DNA of 64,000 nucleotides. Origin: Alligator mississippiensis. Taxonomy: Eukaryota; Chordata; Crocodylia; Alligatoridae. Below are positions 1 through 12,100 of the stretch, piece by piece. Location of the stretch: contig NC_081829.1 in NCBI RefSeq assembly GCF_030867095.1, forward strand, positions 54,640,491-54,704,490, in the 5' to 3' direction. The translations under genes were made by a program, and so were the position numbers. Under the pieces are notes generated by a model. That model made no database searches, had not been told where the DNA came from, and saw only the letters and a list, made by a program, of their open reading frames with translations. Numbering within the stretch: position 1 is the stretch's first letter; every line of letters starts with the position of its first letter.

Positions 1-79
1 TCTCCACTGCAATAAATTTGCTAAGGTTTTGATGTTTCACTTACCTGAGAAAATCAAGACCACTCAGTACCTGCTAGAA
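1..79. other. Sequence upstream of MYPN exons, no feature seen
   Basis: Short AT-rich stretch before the first hAT copy. Positions 72-79 are the left copy of that element's probable target duplication. Confidence 0.5.
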
Positions 80-780
80 CAGAAGTGGGCAAAATATGGC
101 CTTGGGTCTTCATCCAGCCTGTGAAGGGATTTTATCTGGCCTACAGCAGGGCCCTTGTCCCTGCCTGGCCCAGGCATGGGGGGCAGCCTGAGCCATGGCA
201 TTTGCAGCCAGTCCTGCCACCCCTGGTGGGGCTGGGATGGTGTTGGTGCCAGACTTACTTCCCAGTAGCCCATGTGGTGGTGACTCCTTCCAGCTGCTGG
301 CGCCATTAGACCCAGCCCCACTGCACAGGCAACCTAGCCTGTCTGCTGGGGGTGCCAGACAGAGCAGGTAGGCGGGGTCTCCATGGAGACCAGCCCAGGA
401 CCTGCATGGACAGGCCATGTGGCTGGTCAGATGGAATGGGACCATGGGCAGGCAGGGAGCAGTGTCCAGGAGTGGGACAGGTGGGCGAGGCTGGGGCCGG
501 GGTCAGGATTGCAGGGCGTTAAAAATGGGAGGCCAGGGCCCAGGACAGAACTGCAATCCACTCTCCATACACCCCTGCAACAGGTGCCTGTTTGCACCAG
601 TTCCCGCCCTGACACCACTCCCTGCCCATGGCGCCATCCAGCTGATTGTGCTCTGGCCACATGGGTTCCAGGTTGGTCTCCATAGACCCCTGGGAATTGC
701 TGGGCAGTAACAGTGTGGAGCTGGGCCCTGGGGCTGGGTCAGTACCATCAACATTTGGGCCCAAATAATTGCCCACCCCG
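80..780. mobile_element. Non-autonomous hAT element (CAGNNGTGGGC termini)
   Basis: The left end CAGAAGTGGGCAAAATATGG and the inverted right end (CGGGGTGGGCAATTATTT read on the other strand) are hAT-like terminal inverted repeats. Flanks TGCTAGAA (72-79) and TACTAGAG (781-788) agree at 6 of 8 bases, fitting the 8-bp hAT target duplication. The interior is GC-rich and has no transposase. A partial second copy of the same family lies at 58640-59489, and a much shorter relative at 20412-20598. Confidence 0.7.
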
Positions 781-788
781 TACTAGAG

Positions 789-1232
789 ATACTCCCTTGA
801 GCTGTGCATTACTAGGAGTTCCATAAATGAAATTAGAAAGCTACAGTAGAGCGGTATGGCTACAGCATAAGCTTTATTGATCACACCAGTGTTATATAGG
901 TATTCCACACAGTACTTCTTACACTCCCAAAATTTTATCCCAACATGCACTGAGTTTACTGTAAAGTGTGGAATGGATCATGAAGGTCAGCCTTTTTTTC
1001 ACTGTTCCAAAGTTCTGAAGAAAAAAATGGAGTTCCCCAGAAAAATTTGTGTCACATCCTAAACTGGGGACCTGACCACATGATATCTGAGCCAGTAGGG
1101 GCATCTTAAATATTGACCCAGATCCTGACCTAAACTTTACAGCTTAGAATCCTATCTTTGCCATACAAGAACTAAGTGGTATCATTCACTATTACTAACC
1201 AAGTCTCTAACACTGTAGTCATTCCTCTAATG
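789..1232. other. AT-rich stretch without recognised feature
   Basis: No exon-like or repeat-like signal seen on either strand. Confidence 0.4.
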
Positions 1233-1416
1233 CAATGGCTTTCAACCAGTGGTTTGCAGACTCCTGGGGGTGCACAGACTGTGTCTAAGGGGTCTACAAA
1301 AGATTACTATGATCAATGGAAAGTATATGACTACCCACACTTACAAGTCAAAGGGGTCTGCACCTCCATTCAAAATTTTTTAGGGGTCCACAAATGAAAA
1401 AGTTTGAAAACCACTG
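1233..1416. mobile_element. Short hAT-type MITE (CARTGGYTTTCAA termini)
   Basis: Left end CAATGGCTTTCAACCAGTGG and right end GTTTGAAAACCACTG are inverted copies of the widespread amniote hAT terminus CAGTGGTTCTCAAC. Flanks CTCTAATG (1225-1232) and CTTAATG (1417-1423) look like an 8-bp duplication that differs by one inserted base. The body is 184 bp and has no coding capacity. Confidence 0.65.
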
Positions 1417-2320
1417 CTTAATGACCTTTTTGGTTGCTGGAAAGAAGCTTGGTAATAAATATATTAGTATTTTAGTATATAAATTAAATTTAGTCCTATC
1501 CCCATATTCTGGCACCTTGTCAGACTGTGTGCTTGACCTCATTTGAAGCTGGGCTGTTCTCTTCTAGATGTAAAATCTGGACAGCTTTAGCTTACCCAGA
1601 TAGTGTTCCTTAACACTTTGCTCCTGGTAGTGCTTAAGGTATACAATTCCTTATAAAAAAAAAAAAAGAAAATAAACTGCACATCTCTTAAGCCTTAGAT
1701 GTAACTTGGATGTCTGATTGTCTCAAGACAACCTATTGCTGAAATTCAGCATTGCTTTATTTGACTCTTGAAATCATGAGGATCACAATATTTCTGATTT
1801 TAAATAGCAATGTGCTGCCTCAAAGTGCAATATTTCACTAGTAGCCAATTACTTTTTTGCTAAAAATAGAACAAAATAATTTTCTATGCAAGCTGAACAT
1901 AGCAAAGAGTTAGCTATAACTTCATGACCTTGCATGATCTCTAAAGAAAAATGTAAGCATAAAACAGTTCAGACTGACCCTTTATTTTCAGGGCCAAGTA
2001 CTGTATGAAGTTATGCCTCACTGTGCTATCTCAGGAAGAATTCTGTGCTCCTATCTGCTCTGATGAGTGGGAGAAAGTAAGTTACTTCATCCCTTTCCTG
2101 GGATATTGCTTGTATCCTTCCACTCACACCTGGCCATTTCTCCTGGTTGAGGTATAACCAAGGCAAAACCGTTGTTTTGGCCTTTCCCTGCTTGTAAAGA
2201 ACACTGGTATATACCCTCTGTTGTCCCCCACATGTCTGAACTACCTTGCTTGGTCACATGAAGAAGCCCACCTTGATCCCTGTGTGCCAGTATTGTTGTT
2301 AGTCAAAATCTAGCTGTTAG
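1417..2320. other. AT-rich stretch without recognised feature
   Basis: Contains an A-rich run at about 1653-1668 and no other recognisable signal. Confidence 0.4.
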
Positions 2321-4341
2321 TAGGGGTGTGTGAAACAGGCCCTATTCGATTAGGATTTGGATTCGGGAAGAATTAGGGACAGTGATTCAATTCATGGTTT
2401 CATCGTTGGTAGGGTCCGAAGGGACTTGAGCAGATCATCAAGTCCAACCCCCTGCCACGGCAGGAAAAAGTACTTGGGTCAAACGACCCCGGCAAGGTGT
2501 TCATCCAGCCTCCTCTTAAAGACCCCCAGGGTAGGAGCCAGCACCACTTCTCTTGGAAGTTGGTTCCAGATCCTAGCCGCCCTGACAGTGAAGTAGCGCC
2601 TCCTGATGTCTAGTCTAAATCTACCCTCTGCCAGCTTGTGACCGTTATTTTTAGTCACTCCTGGCAGTGCTCAGGGGAACAGGGACTCCCCCAATGCCTG
2701 CTGGTCCCCCCGACCAGTTCGTAAATGGCCACTAGATCCCCCCCTCAGCCTTCTCTTTGTGGAGGCTGAACAAGTTTAGGTCCCTTAGCCTCTCCTCGTA
2801 GGGCCTGCCCTGCTGACTCCTGATCATGTGGGTGGCCCTCCTCTGGACCCTCTCCATGCTAGCCACATCTCTCCTGAAGTGCAGCGCCCAGAACCGGACA
2901 CAGTACTCCAGCTGCGGCCTGACCAGTGTCACATAGAGGGGGAGGATCACCTCCTTGGACCTGCCTGAGATGCATCTGTGGATGCATGACAAGGTACGGT
3001 TGGCCTTCCTGACCACTTCCCCACAATCAGCCCATGTTCATTTTGGCATCAATAATGACTCCAAGATCCTTTTCTGCCTCTGCACTGATGAGAAGGGAGT
3101 TCCCCAGCCTGTAGGTATGCTGCTGGTTCTTCCTCCCCAGGTGCAGTACCTTGCACTTGTCAGTGTTGAAACCCATCCTGTTCTCATCTGCCCACCCCTG
3201 TAGCCTGTCTAGGTCCAATTGCAGCCTATTCCTCCCTTCTAGCATGCCCACTTCTCCCCACATCTTAGTGTCATCTGCGAATTTGAACAGCGTGCTTTTT
3301 ACCCCCTCGTCCAAGTCGCTTATGAAGATGTTGAACAGTGCAAGCCTGAGGACCGAGCCCTGGGGGACCCCACTGCCCACATCCCTCCAGGTCGAAAATG
3401 ACCCATCCACCACCACTCTCTGGATGTGGCCCTCCAGCCAACTAGTGACCCATTTGACTGTGCAGGTGTCGATGCCACAGTCCCCTAGTTTTTTAATGAG
3501 AATCTCCCCTGCTGGCCCCTCACGGACATGCACCAGGATAACTGTCTCAAAAAGCTTACCCAAGACCAAGGTAAAACTGACTGGCCTATAGTTTCCTGGG
3601 TCCTCCTTCTTCCCTTTTTTGAAAATGGGAACCACATTGGCCCTTTGCTGATTTGTTGATTCAGATCACTGTCCCCAATTCGATTCGGCCAAACCCAAAT
3701 CTAAAGATTCAATGCTGATTCAGAGAATGAGCAATTCGGACATAGACAAAGCTTTAAATGGTTTGTCTACATACCTCAAGGTACTAGGCATGGCTCGTGA
3801 ATGCTGCAATGTTGGGGCAGATGAAGCGTCCCACAGGAGTGTGGGGGGCCCCCCTGCATGCTCGGCAGTAAACCCAGAAGTGGACCGGAAGTATTTCTAG
3901 TCCACTTCCAGGTTCTCTGCTGAGCACACTGGGGCCCCTCCACATCCCCCTGGCTCAGCAATCAGCCACAGGGGGACACCGGGTGCACCCCCCAGACCCA
4001 GGAGGCACCAGTTGCCGAACTGGAGGAGTGGGGGGGGGAGGAGGCCCAGTGCGCTCAGTGGTGGACCCATTAGTGGATCGGAAGTGCTTCTGCCAAGCAC
4101 TCTGGGGAGCCCTATGCGCTTCTGTGGGACACTCAATCCACCCCACCATCTCAGCGTTCATGAGCTGCCTGCTACCTAGAGGTATGTAGAAAAAACATTT
4201 AAGCTGTGTCTATGCCCAAATCACTGAATTTTTCTAAATCTCTCTGAATTGATTCAGAGGATTCTGATTTGAATCAATTCAGAGAGATTAAAGGGTCCTG
4301 TGATTTGATTCGGATTCAGAGATTCGGTCACTGAATCGAGC
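2321..4341. mobile_element. hAT MITE (TAGGGGTGTG family), split by a CR1
   Basis: The left terminus TAGGGGTGTGTGAAACAGGC matches the ends of the elements at 48419-49257 and 51124-57949. The halves 2321-2389 and 3649-4341 align, in inverse orientation, to the complete 839-bp copy at 48419-49257. Shared landmarks are the GGGACAGTGATT box, the CTACATACCTC segment, the paired 'agaagtggaccagaagt' motifs and the GATTCAG-rich subterminal part. The last 40 or so bases of the right end are missing; sequence leaves the family after about 4341. The interior CR1 (2390-3648) inserted later. Confidence 0.75.
2390..3648 (-). mobile_element. CR1 LINE fragment (RT C-terminal part and 3' end)
   Basis: Minus-strand CR1. 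The 3' end lies at the left, where TAGGGTCCGAAGGGACTTGA matches the 3' UTR of the other CR1s here. The minus-strand reading frame over 3635-3027 gives reverse transcriptase text: GNYRPVSFT, GVPQGSVL, the catalytic box FADDTKMWGE and CKVLHLGRKN. A second open part over 3016-2732 gives the CR1 C-terminal text (LVRPQLEYCVRFWA). The frame is broken between these parts. It is 5'-truncated near the start of the RT, as most CR1 copies are, and lies inside the hAT MITE. Confidence 0.9.
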
Positions 4342-4850
4342 CGCAGGAGGGTCTTCCCAGGCTCAGAGTCTCCTCACGGGCAGCTCCTCTCTTGTCCTGC
4401 CCTGGCAGGGCTCGGAGAGGAAGGGAGAGAGAACACATTGTTTGTGCAGCCTCTTGCTGCTACTTCTGCAGGGCTCTGACAGGGGCTCTCAGAGGGGCGG
4501 CCCTGGAGAGATCCTTTCCCTGGTCTCCAGCCTGTCTCTCACCTCCTCTCTCTCCCCTTTGTTCTCCTCCCCGGGAAAAACTGCTCCCCTCTTTTAAACA
4601 AGCCTCTCAGCCTATCCCAGACCAGGGCTCTTCCCAGGCTTTTGCTAAGGTCTCTCATTCAAACCCTGCTGAGGTTACATCACCTCTCCCACTTCCAAGA
4701 GGGCTACCTCCAAAGCAGCTTCACTGGCAGGGCAAACAGTGTCCCTGCTGGGACAAACTCTGTCTCTTCACACTCTGTCCCTCTGCAGGGCAGCCCTCCC
4801 TATTCCTTCAGGTGAGTCCATTTTTGATGCTGCTACACCTATAAAACCTC
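4342..4850. other. GC-rich, CT-rich stretch of unknown origin
   Basis: Base composition jumps at about 4342, where the hAT MITE homology stops. An open frame at 4392-4844 is Cys/Pro/Ser-rich and resembles no protein I know; I read it as chance. Possibly part of another repeat. Confidence 0.3.
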
Positions 4851-6210
4851 TGGAGTTGATCAACTTGAGGTACTTTTGGAGTGGCTGTATTTCCTATAAC
4901 ATCCACTGAAAATAGGCTGCACAATTTCCTTTTAATGCCCAGCCAGCTTCATGGTGCCGAGTAAGAACAAGGCTACAGCTCTGCCTCACCTGCTTTTGAG
5001 GGAGATGTGCTCCTGGTTAGCAAAAGAGCAACTGAAAATGTACATAGGCTCTGTTTGATATAGGCAAATGAGATAGAGTAGCTCTAGGGTGTTGTCCCAT
5101 CACCCATGTATGCTAGGTTTAAGGTCAACGTGGTCCTAGGCATTGCCATTTACTCAGTCCAACAGCTTCTTCTTCTATGACACTTGTTTATCTATTAGAT
5201 GGTAATCTTTTCAGGGCAAGGAGATTATTATTGGTTAAGTAGTAATATGTATCCTGGCATTGACTTGTGCATCAAAAAGGTATCGGCTGTACTCTTATGA
5301 GGTAGTATTATGTTCTCCATCCAGTCATGAAGCAGTTTACAACACAGTTACCTTCATCAAGTACCTCCATCTTCTGTGCACCACAAATCAATGTTCTTCT
5401 GTGTTCTAAAGATCTGCTGGAACAATGTGTCAATCAATTTTAGTGCCAATGCTTCCTTGTTCCGTGAATATCATAGACTGTCCCAACATAAAAAGGAATG
5501 GAGATGGTTTAGTGCTAGGAGCTGAATAGGATGCACACCAAATTAACATTTTAAAGTTATTCTATGTGTGACTTTTCCTACAGACTCACCTGTAACACTA
5601 AACTGGGTTTCAGATTTTTTGTCCCTTATAATTTTGTTTGTTTGACATTACCAAAACAGAGTCATAAAACTGCAGATACAAAATGACATTTAAGATAAAA
5701 TATTAAATAACTGCTTATTTGAACATTTTTCCAGTTTCCTCTGCACATCAGTTCAATAAACTTATACTTAAGTTTGAATGTAGTGTAGCTCCATTTTTGT
5801 CAATAGGGCTACTCATTTTCTTACTATTTGGCACATGCTTAAGTATCTTGCTGGAAGAGGACTGGGTGTTTTTTTAAGAGAAAAATGCTACTAAATATCC
5901 TTGTTGGGGCGAAAAAAGTTGATTTTTTTTACATAATTGCTAGATTTTGTTCTGAAAATCCATTTCATTTTTCCAAACAAAGGAAAGGAAATGCACGTGA
6001 GGGAGGAAAAAAGAAAAGCAACAACTAGGAAAAAGCAACTGCTGTTTTGAACATTAGCAGTTCGGGTGACAGAAGACCTAAAAGGCACATAGTAGCACCT
6101 TGTGCAACCTATTTACTCACCCTAGAACCTGGCAAACTATGCCAAAAATTGCCTGCCAGAGCATTCTTTTTAATTTCCTAATTTGGTCACGGCAAAGTGA
6201 TGCAAAAATC
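4851..6210. other. AT-rich stretch without recognised feature
   Basis: No exon, LINE or terminal-repeat signal seen. Confidence 0.4.
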
Positions 6211-6870
6211 GACTTCTCAGTTAGGGACAGAAGTTACATACAAACCAGCGTACATGAACAGGAACCGGTTCAAACCTGTAACAGAACAGAAGTTCAGTGC
6301 ACTTAAACTGCTTTCAAAATGGCTGAAACTGATTTAAGATAAACCTGTATAGATGTAGTATCAAACTTAACTGATTTAGGTCAAACCAGTGTGTGGAACT
6401 TCTGTCTCAGATCCCCTCCCAATTCACATTAACTCACAGTCCTCCACCATCTCAGGATGCTGTGCAGCCCTGGGCTGTGCTCTTGACTCCAGCAGAGCAG
6501 GGCTGGCCCCATCCCAAGCTGTCAGTGGGGACTTTTCCATCCCCTGCAGCCAGCTCCCAGGGCAGGGGGAGTAAAGCCCCCACTTCGGGCTTCCCCCCAC
6601 CCTGCCATCACTAGGTACAGCCCAGCAGAGGTCCAGAGCTGGGTTGGAGAGGCCATTTCTGCGCCCCCCCCGCCCCTTCTAGCATTGCCCAGATAGCACT
6701 CCCCAGATACTGGTATGGGCCATTGCAGGGGTCTGGCTGCTGTTCTAGTTTGAAAAATGAACATCAGTTCACTTGCTTATCAGTTCAATCTAGGCATTTT
6801 AATGAAACCTGCAAAGATTGAATCGATTCAGCCTCAGGCTTTTTGATTGTCTGTACTTGGCCCTCCTAGT
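6211..6870. mobile_element. Possible non-autonomous DNA element
   Basis: A GC-rich core (about 6400-6720) is flanked by two AT-rich arms that share words in opposite orientation (GGTTCAAACC-like, CAGTTCA, TTCAATC). Terminal inverted repeats are not clear enough to fix the ends or the superfamily. Confidence 0.3.
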
Positions 6871-7010
6871 TAATATGGCTGATTCCTATTCAAGAAGACA
6901 ACAAAAAGGGATAAAAGAGACAAGAAGAATAGTCTGAGGGAAGAAACAGACATGCTGTAAAAGGAACAGCAGTAGGAGTTTTAGGTTCACATTTTACGAG
7001 CTGCCTAGAG

Positions 7011-7299
7011 CAGTGATTCTTGACCAGGGTGCCACAGCATTCTGGAGTTCTTTGAGATCCATTCAAGGGTGCCACACAATATTAGTACTGTTAGGACACC
7101 AACATAATTCACAAGATGAACCAGAGATTTCAAATAGAAATCCATAATTGTGGTCTTTCTGAGTTCTTTGCAACAGAAAAAAGCGCTCCATTATTTTTCT
7201 ATAGGCAAACAATAGTGAAAACTAAGAGCTGGCATTTTCCAGAGAGTGCCTCAAGCCTATCCAGCAGGGCTTCAAGTCTAAAAAGATTGAGAACCACTG
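7011..7299. mobile_element. hAT-type MITE (CAGTGATTCTTGACC termini)
   Basis: Left end CAGTGATTCTTGACC and right end GATTGAGAACCACTG are inverted repeats of the common hAT terminus CAGTGGTTCTCAACC. Flanks GCCTAGAG (7003-7010) and ACCTAGAG (7300-7307) match at 7 of 8 bases. The body is 289 bp with no transposase. It belongs to the same broad group as 1233-1416, with a different interior. Confidence 0.75.
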
Positions 7300-7307
7300 A
7301 CCTAGAG

Positions 7308-7878
7308 GATAGCCTGGATTCATTCTTCTTATTTGTTCTGGTGAGAACATCTTTGAAAGTACTGACCAGTGAAAACAGGTCTCCTGGCCCATAAATGTAA
7401 ATTTTCTTTCACCATAAAAGCTTTTGGATCTATCACTATAATAGTTTTACAAACTGAACAGAAAGTATGAAAACCCTTAATCAGCAGTTTTTGTATTTTT
7501 TTAAAGTTCAGAGTTTTGGTCATATCATTCTTTGGCTTCTTTTTTGTCAATAAAAAAACTTCACACAGGAAGTATTTTACATATAGAATATTTATCTCTA
7601 TATATATTTTCAAATGATTAACATTTAAATGATTTTCTGCCACCCCTCACCCACTCTGGATAATTCAGGACTTTAACCTTGATGCATATATGAAACCCAA
7701 GCTGTTTATCTGAGAAGAATAGGTAGGAGAGGAACCAAATTAGATTGGTACAGTCCATAAGCAGGACCAAAGGGAGCTTCAGGCCTTCCAGAATGGATGA
7801 TAATAAGCTGGTTTCCATTTGCATTCATTTACTCAGTGTTGAAATTTGGGCTTCCTGATAGCATCTTGTCATCTGTAA
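7308..7878. other. AT-rich stretch without recognised feature
   Basis: A minus-strand open frame of about 100 codons is Lys/Ile/Phe-rich with no family match; taken as chance. Confidence 0.4.
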
Positions 7879-7883
7879 CAGTG

Positions 7884-9166
7884 TGTGCCCGCCTCCGCTC
7901 AACCAGGCGCTCCCGGGCTGCTCTAGCCCGGGTGGCTGTTCTCACTGGCCACGAGCTCACGAGAGGGCCCCGGGAGGTGCCTCGGGTGGTGACGGGAGGC
8001 CCCCTAACCTCGTCTGCCACGACTTTGAATGTAATCTCAGTGGTGGGGGTCTCCGTTAATGCTGCCTCCCGGGGTCGTTGCGCCTTCGGCAGGCACTCAT
8101 GGGGCTCTGACCTCCCCTACACCCTGGCCAATCGCCACCCGCTGCTGCTGGTCTTCTAGTGGCCTTCCTCAGGCGGCCCCGGCGTGTTTCCGGTCCTGTG
8201 CCTCCCGGTGGTCCCCACTCCGGAGAACCAAGCTTCCCAGGCTGGAATCCACCTTGAGGGTTTCACACCCCCTGATTCCCTGCTGCCCCTAGCCTATACT
8301 GACCCGAGGCCACCGCAACACAAAATGAGAGGAGAGCCTAAAGGAAAGTGAACAACAAAACAGAAAGTCGAGCCCTTCTATCATGCCTAGCCCGGAATCT
8401 GACCTGGGTGCCTAAGCCCCGATCGACGGGCTGCCCTGGCTCAGAGTCCGTTGGGTGGCTTAAGGCCACCGACTCCCCCGGGAGTCTACTCTCCAGGACT
8501 GTGGCTCCAGCTCTCTGGAAGCCTCGTATCCGGTGTTCACTCCCTCGCCGGTCCCACTGCCGGTTCCTCCGCCGGCCCGTCTGTCAGCTCTCTCGCCAAG
8601 TCCACTGCCGGTTTCCTCACCGGCTACGCTGCCCGCTCCTTTACCGGATCCGTAGCTGGTTCCTTCTCTAGTCTTGCTGCCGACGTTGTCTCCACCTTCT
8701 CCATCGGCTCCTTTAAGAATGCAGCTCTCGCTGCTGTAGCTGCAGCTTTCTTTGCCGGCTCCTTTAAGAACGCAGCTCTCGCTGCTGTAGCTGCAGCTTT
8801 CTTCGCCGGCCCCTTTAACGGTGCGGCTCTCGCTTCTGCAGCTGCCGTTGCCGACGTCGCTGCCGTTGCCACGACTTCCCCCGTCGGGCTGGGTACACAG
8901 GCCCCGCAGGCGTGGGTCCCGCTCTCGGGGTTCCCTGCGGGCTTTCCCCACTTCTCTTCCAGCCCCGCTTCCGGGGCTGCCTTTTATCTCTGCCGGGCAG
9001 CGTCTCCCAGCCCCAGCTGCATATAAGTGCGGCTTACAAACCGCGCTGGTGGTCTCGTCATGTGCGTGTCCCTGCCTGTCCCGGCCTCTGCGTGAGGTAA
9101 GTAAATGGTTACTTCCCCCCTGGTTCAGCCCCGGGGTACCCTCCTAACCGCGGCGTCCCTGGGACA
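7884..9166 (-). repeat. 3' LTR (element sense) of Gmr1-like fossil
   Basis: 1283 bp, starting TGTGCCCGCC and ending CCTGGGACA on the plus strand. It carries two tandem 51-bp units (8706-8756 and 8757-8807) where the partner LTR has one, and lacks a 13-bp stretch of the partner near 9013. A C-rich polypurine-tract complement lies directly next to it (9167-9180). Confidence 0.9.
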
Positions 9167-9180
9167 CAACCCCCCCCTCA
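9167..9180 (-). other. Polypurine tract next to 3' LTR
   Basis: A run of eight C flanked by CAA and TCA on the plus strand is a G-rich purine run in the element's sense, directly abutting the 3' LTR as expected for plus-strand priming. Confidence 0.75.
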
Positions 9181-12100
9181 AGATGCCTTGGGGCGCTTCT
9201 TCGGACCCAGCTCGGGTCGTACCTGTCAGGCTGGTCTGTCCACTTGGCTGGTCATCTCGGCTCCCGGTCTGGTCTTCTCCGTCACACCTGGATAGGAAGT
9301 CTGCCACTGCATTATCCTTCCCTGGTCAGTGTACTATGCAAAACTTATAAGGTTGGAGTGCCAGGGCCCACCGTGTTATTTGGGCGTTATCGGTCCTGGC
9401 CGTGCTCAGCCACCTTAGCAGAACATGATCCGTTACCAATTTGAATTCTCTGCCCATCAGGTAATACCTGAAGTAGTCTACTGCCCACCGTATGGCTAAG
9501 CATTCCCGTTCTATGGTGGAGTACCTTCTCTCCGCCGGCAGCAGCTTGCGACTGGCGTACGCCACGGGCCTTTCACTGCCCCTGTCCTCCTGGGTTAAGA
9601 CGGCCCCCAACGCAGTCTCCAAGGCATCCGTCTGTAAAACGAAGGGTTTTTTGAAGTCAGGAGTGTGTATTACCACTTCCTCGCAGAGGGCTTGTTTCAG
9701 CTTTCTGAAACTCCACGTCATTTCTTCCGTCCACCTGACTACCCCTGTTTTCCGCCCTCTGAGTGCCTCTGATAAAGGCGCGGACAATACTGAGAAGCGG
9801 GGTACAAACCGCCTATAATAATTGGTGAGCACCAGGAATGATCGAAGCTGGCAACAGTTTTGCGAGGGCATAAAATTGCGGATAACCTCCACTTTATCGG
9901 CTAACGATCTGATCATGCCTCTGCCAACCAGAAACCCCAGGTATGTAGTTTCCTTCTGGGCCAGGGCACATTTTCGAGGGTTGGCTGTTAGCCCCGCCCG
10001 TCTCAATTCCGTCAGGATGGCTCGAAGGGCTCTTTTGTGCTGTACCCATGTCTGGGTATATATGACGATATCATCTATATAGGCCGCGGCATACTCGGCA
10101 TGTGGGGCCAGTATCCGATCCATCAGGCACTGAAACGTCACAGCCGCACCATGTAACCCAAAGGGCATCCTGACAAACTCGTACAGCCCCCATGGGGTGC
10201 CAAATGCCATCTTCGGCTGATCTTCTTTGGCCACCGGGATCTGCCAATACCCCTTTGCGAGGTCGAGGGTTGAGATATACTGGGCATCCCCTATTCTCTC
10301 GACTAGCTCTTCCACATGGGGCATCGGGAATGCGTCGAATGTCGCCAAGGTATTCAATCGTCTGTGGTCTATGCAGAGTCTCAATGACCCGTCAGGCTTA
10401 TGCACTGGCACTAATGGACTCCTCCAGGGGCTTCTCAACAGCCAAATGACCCCTAACCTCAGCATTGAGTCTACCTCTTTACGAACGGCTTCCAAGAGGT
10501 GGTGTGGGATGGGCCGCCACCTCTCCCTCACTATTGCTCCGGGGGGGGGTCTTTATAGCATGAACGGCATCCTGAACCCACCCGGGTTCCTCACGGAATA
10601 CGTCTCGGAATTCCTCTGCCAAATTTCGGGCCTCTTGCCTTTGTACGGGGCCCACTTCCTCTCCGATCCGGACCAAGGGGCCCCCCTTGGTGACCCTGGC
10701 CCCTCTCCCCAAACCCTGGGGTCCAAGGTCCTTGTTATCTGCTTCAGAAAAGGCCACCCACCCTTCGGGCTCCTTCCACTCTCGCAGGAGGTTCACATGG
10801 TAGATTTGCTTTTCCCGACGGTGGCCGGGCCTATGGACCTCGTAATCTACCGGTCCAACTTGTCAGAGAATTTCGAATGGCCCCTGCCATTGGGTCAGGA
10901 GCTTACTGGTGGATGTCGGGAGCAACACTAGAACCCCTTTGGCCGGGTTCAAATTCCAGTTCTCGCGTGCGGCTGTCATACCTCTCCTTTTGTCGGGCCT
11001 GGGCTTCCCTCATGTTTTCACGAGCGAGGTCCTGGGCCACCTTAATCCTTTGCTGAAACTCTCTTTGGTACGTCTGCGGCTCTTGAGAGGAGCTTCTTTC
11101 CTGTTCCCAATCTTCTCTCAAGACCTGCAACAGACCTCGTGGCCGGTGCCCTAACACTAGTTCGAATGGCGAGAACTTCATCGAGTCCTGAGGGGTATCC
11201 CTTAGGGTAAACAATACTAGCGGGAGGAGGAGATCCCACTTTCGGGGGTCCCCCTGAATGCAGCGCCGCAACACCCATTTTATTGTCCCGTTAAGGCGCT
11301 CCACTAGGCCATTAGTCTGGGGGTGGTAGACTGAGGTGCGGAGTTGTTTTATTTGTAACGTTCGGCACACGGCTCTCAAGACTCCAGACATGAAATTCCT
11401 CCCCTGGTCTGTTAATATTTCGTGCGGGATCCCCATCCTGGAGATCCATTTTACTAACTCCTCCGCAATGCGCGGGGCGGTCACCGCTCGCAAGGGGATG
11501 GCCTCTGGGTATCGGGTGGCATAATCCACCATCACTAATATGTATTGGTGCCCTGAGCTACTACGGGGAAGAGGTCCAATGACATCTAGGGCTATCCACG
11601 AGAATGGGGTGTCTATGACGGGCATAGGCTGGAGGGGTGCCCGTGCCGGACGCTCAGTTCTCATCTTCTGGCACTCGGGGCAAGCTGCACACTGGCGGGC
11701 CACTTCCTCCCCCATCCCGGGCCAAAAGAACCACCAGCTTATCCTCGCAAGGGTCTTGTCCCATCCAAGATGCCCACCCGTGAGGCTCGCGTGTGCTAAT
11801 CGCCAGATGGTTTGGTGGAATCGGGTGGGTACCACTAATTGGGAGTGTAAGGCCTCCCTCCACCACTTCCCTTGCACGCGGTAAAGGAGGTGGTTCCTTA
11901 CCTCGAAGTAGGAAGGCCCTCCTTGCGGCGGTGCTGGGATGTCTTGGGGACCCTGGGCGCACTCCTGCAACTCCCGGATCTCTGGGTCCTCTGTCTGAGC
12001 CTCCCGAAACTGTAGACAGCTGGTGAAGTTGTTGAGGTCTAGCTCGCCCGCCTCATCCGCCAATTCCTCATCCTCCTGCATTTCGCCCAGCCAACCTTCG

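Noticed and set aside
4392-4844. 150-codon open frame
   Set aside because: Cys/Pro/Ser-rich composition from a CT-rich stretch; no family resemblance and no splice context.
8451-9026. Ala/Ser-rich open frames (both strands) in the LTR
   Set aside because: They arise from the 51-bp tandem units and GC-rich LTR sequence; no domain.
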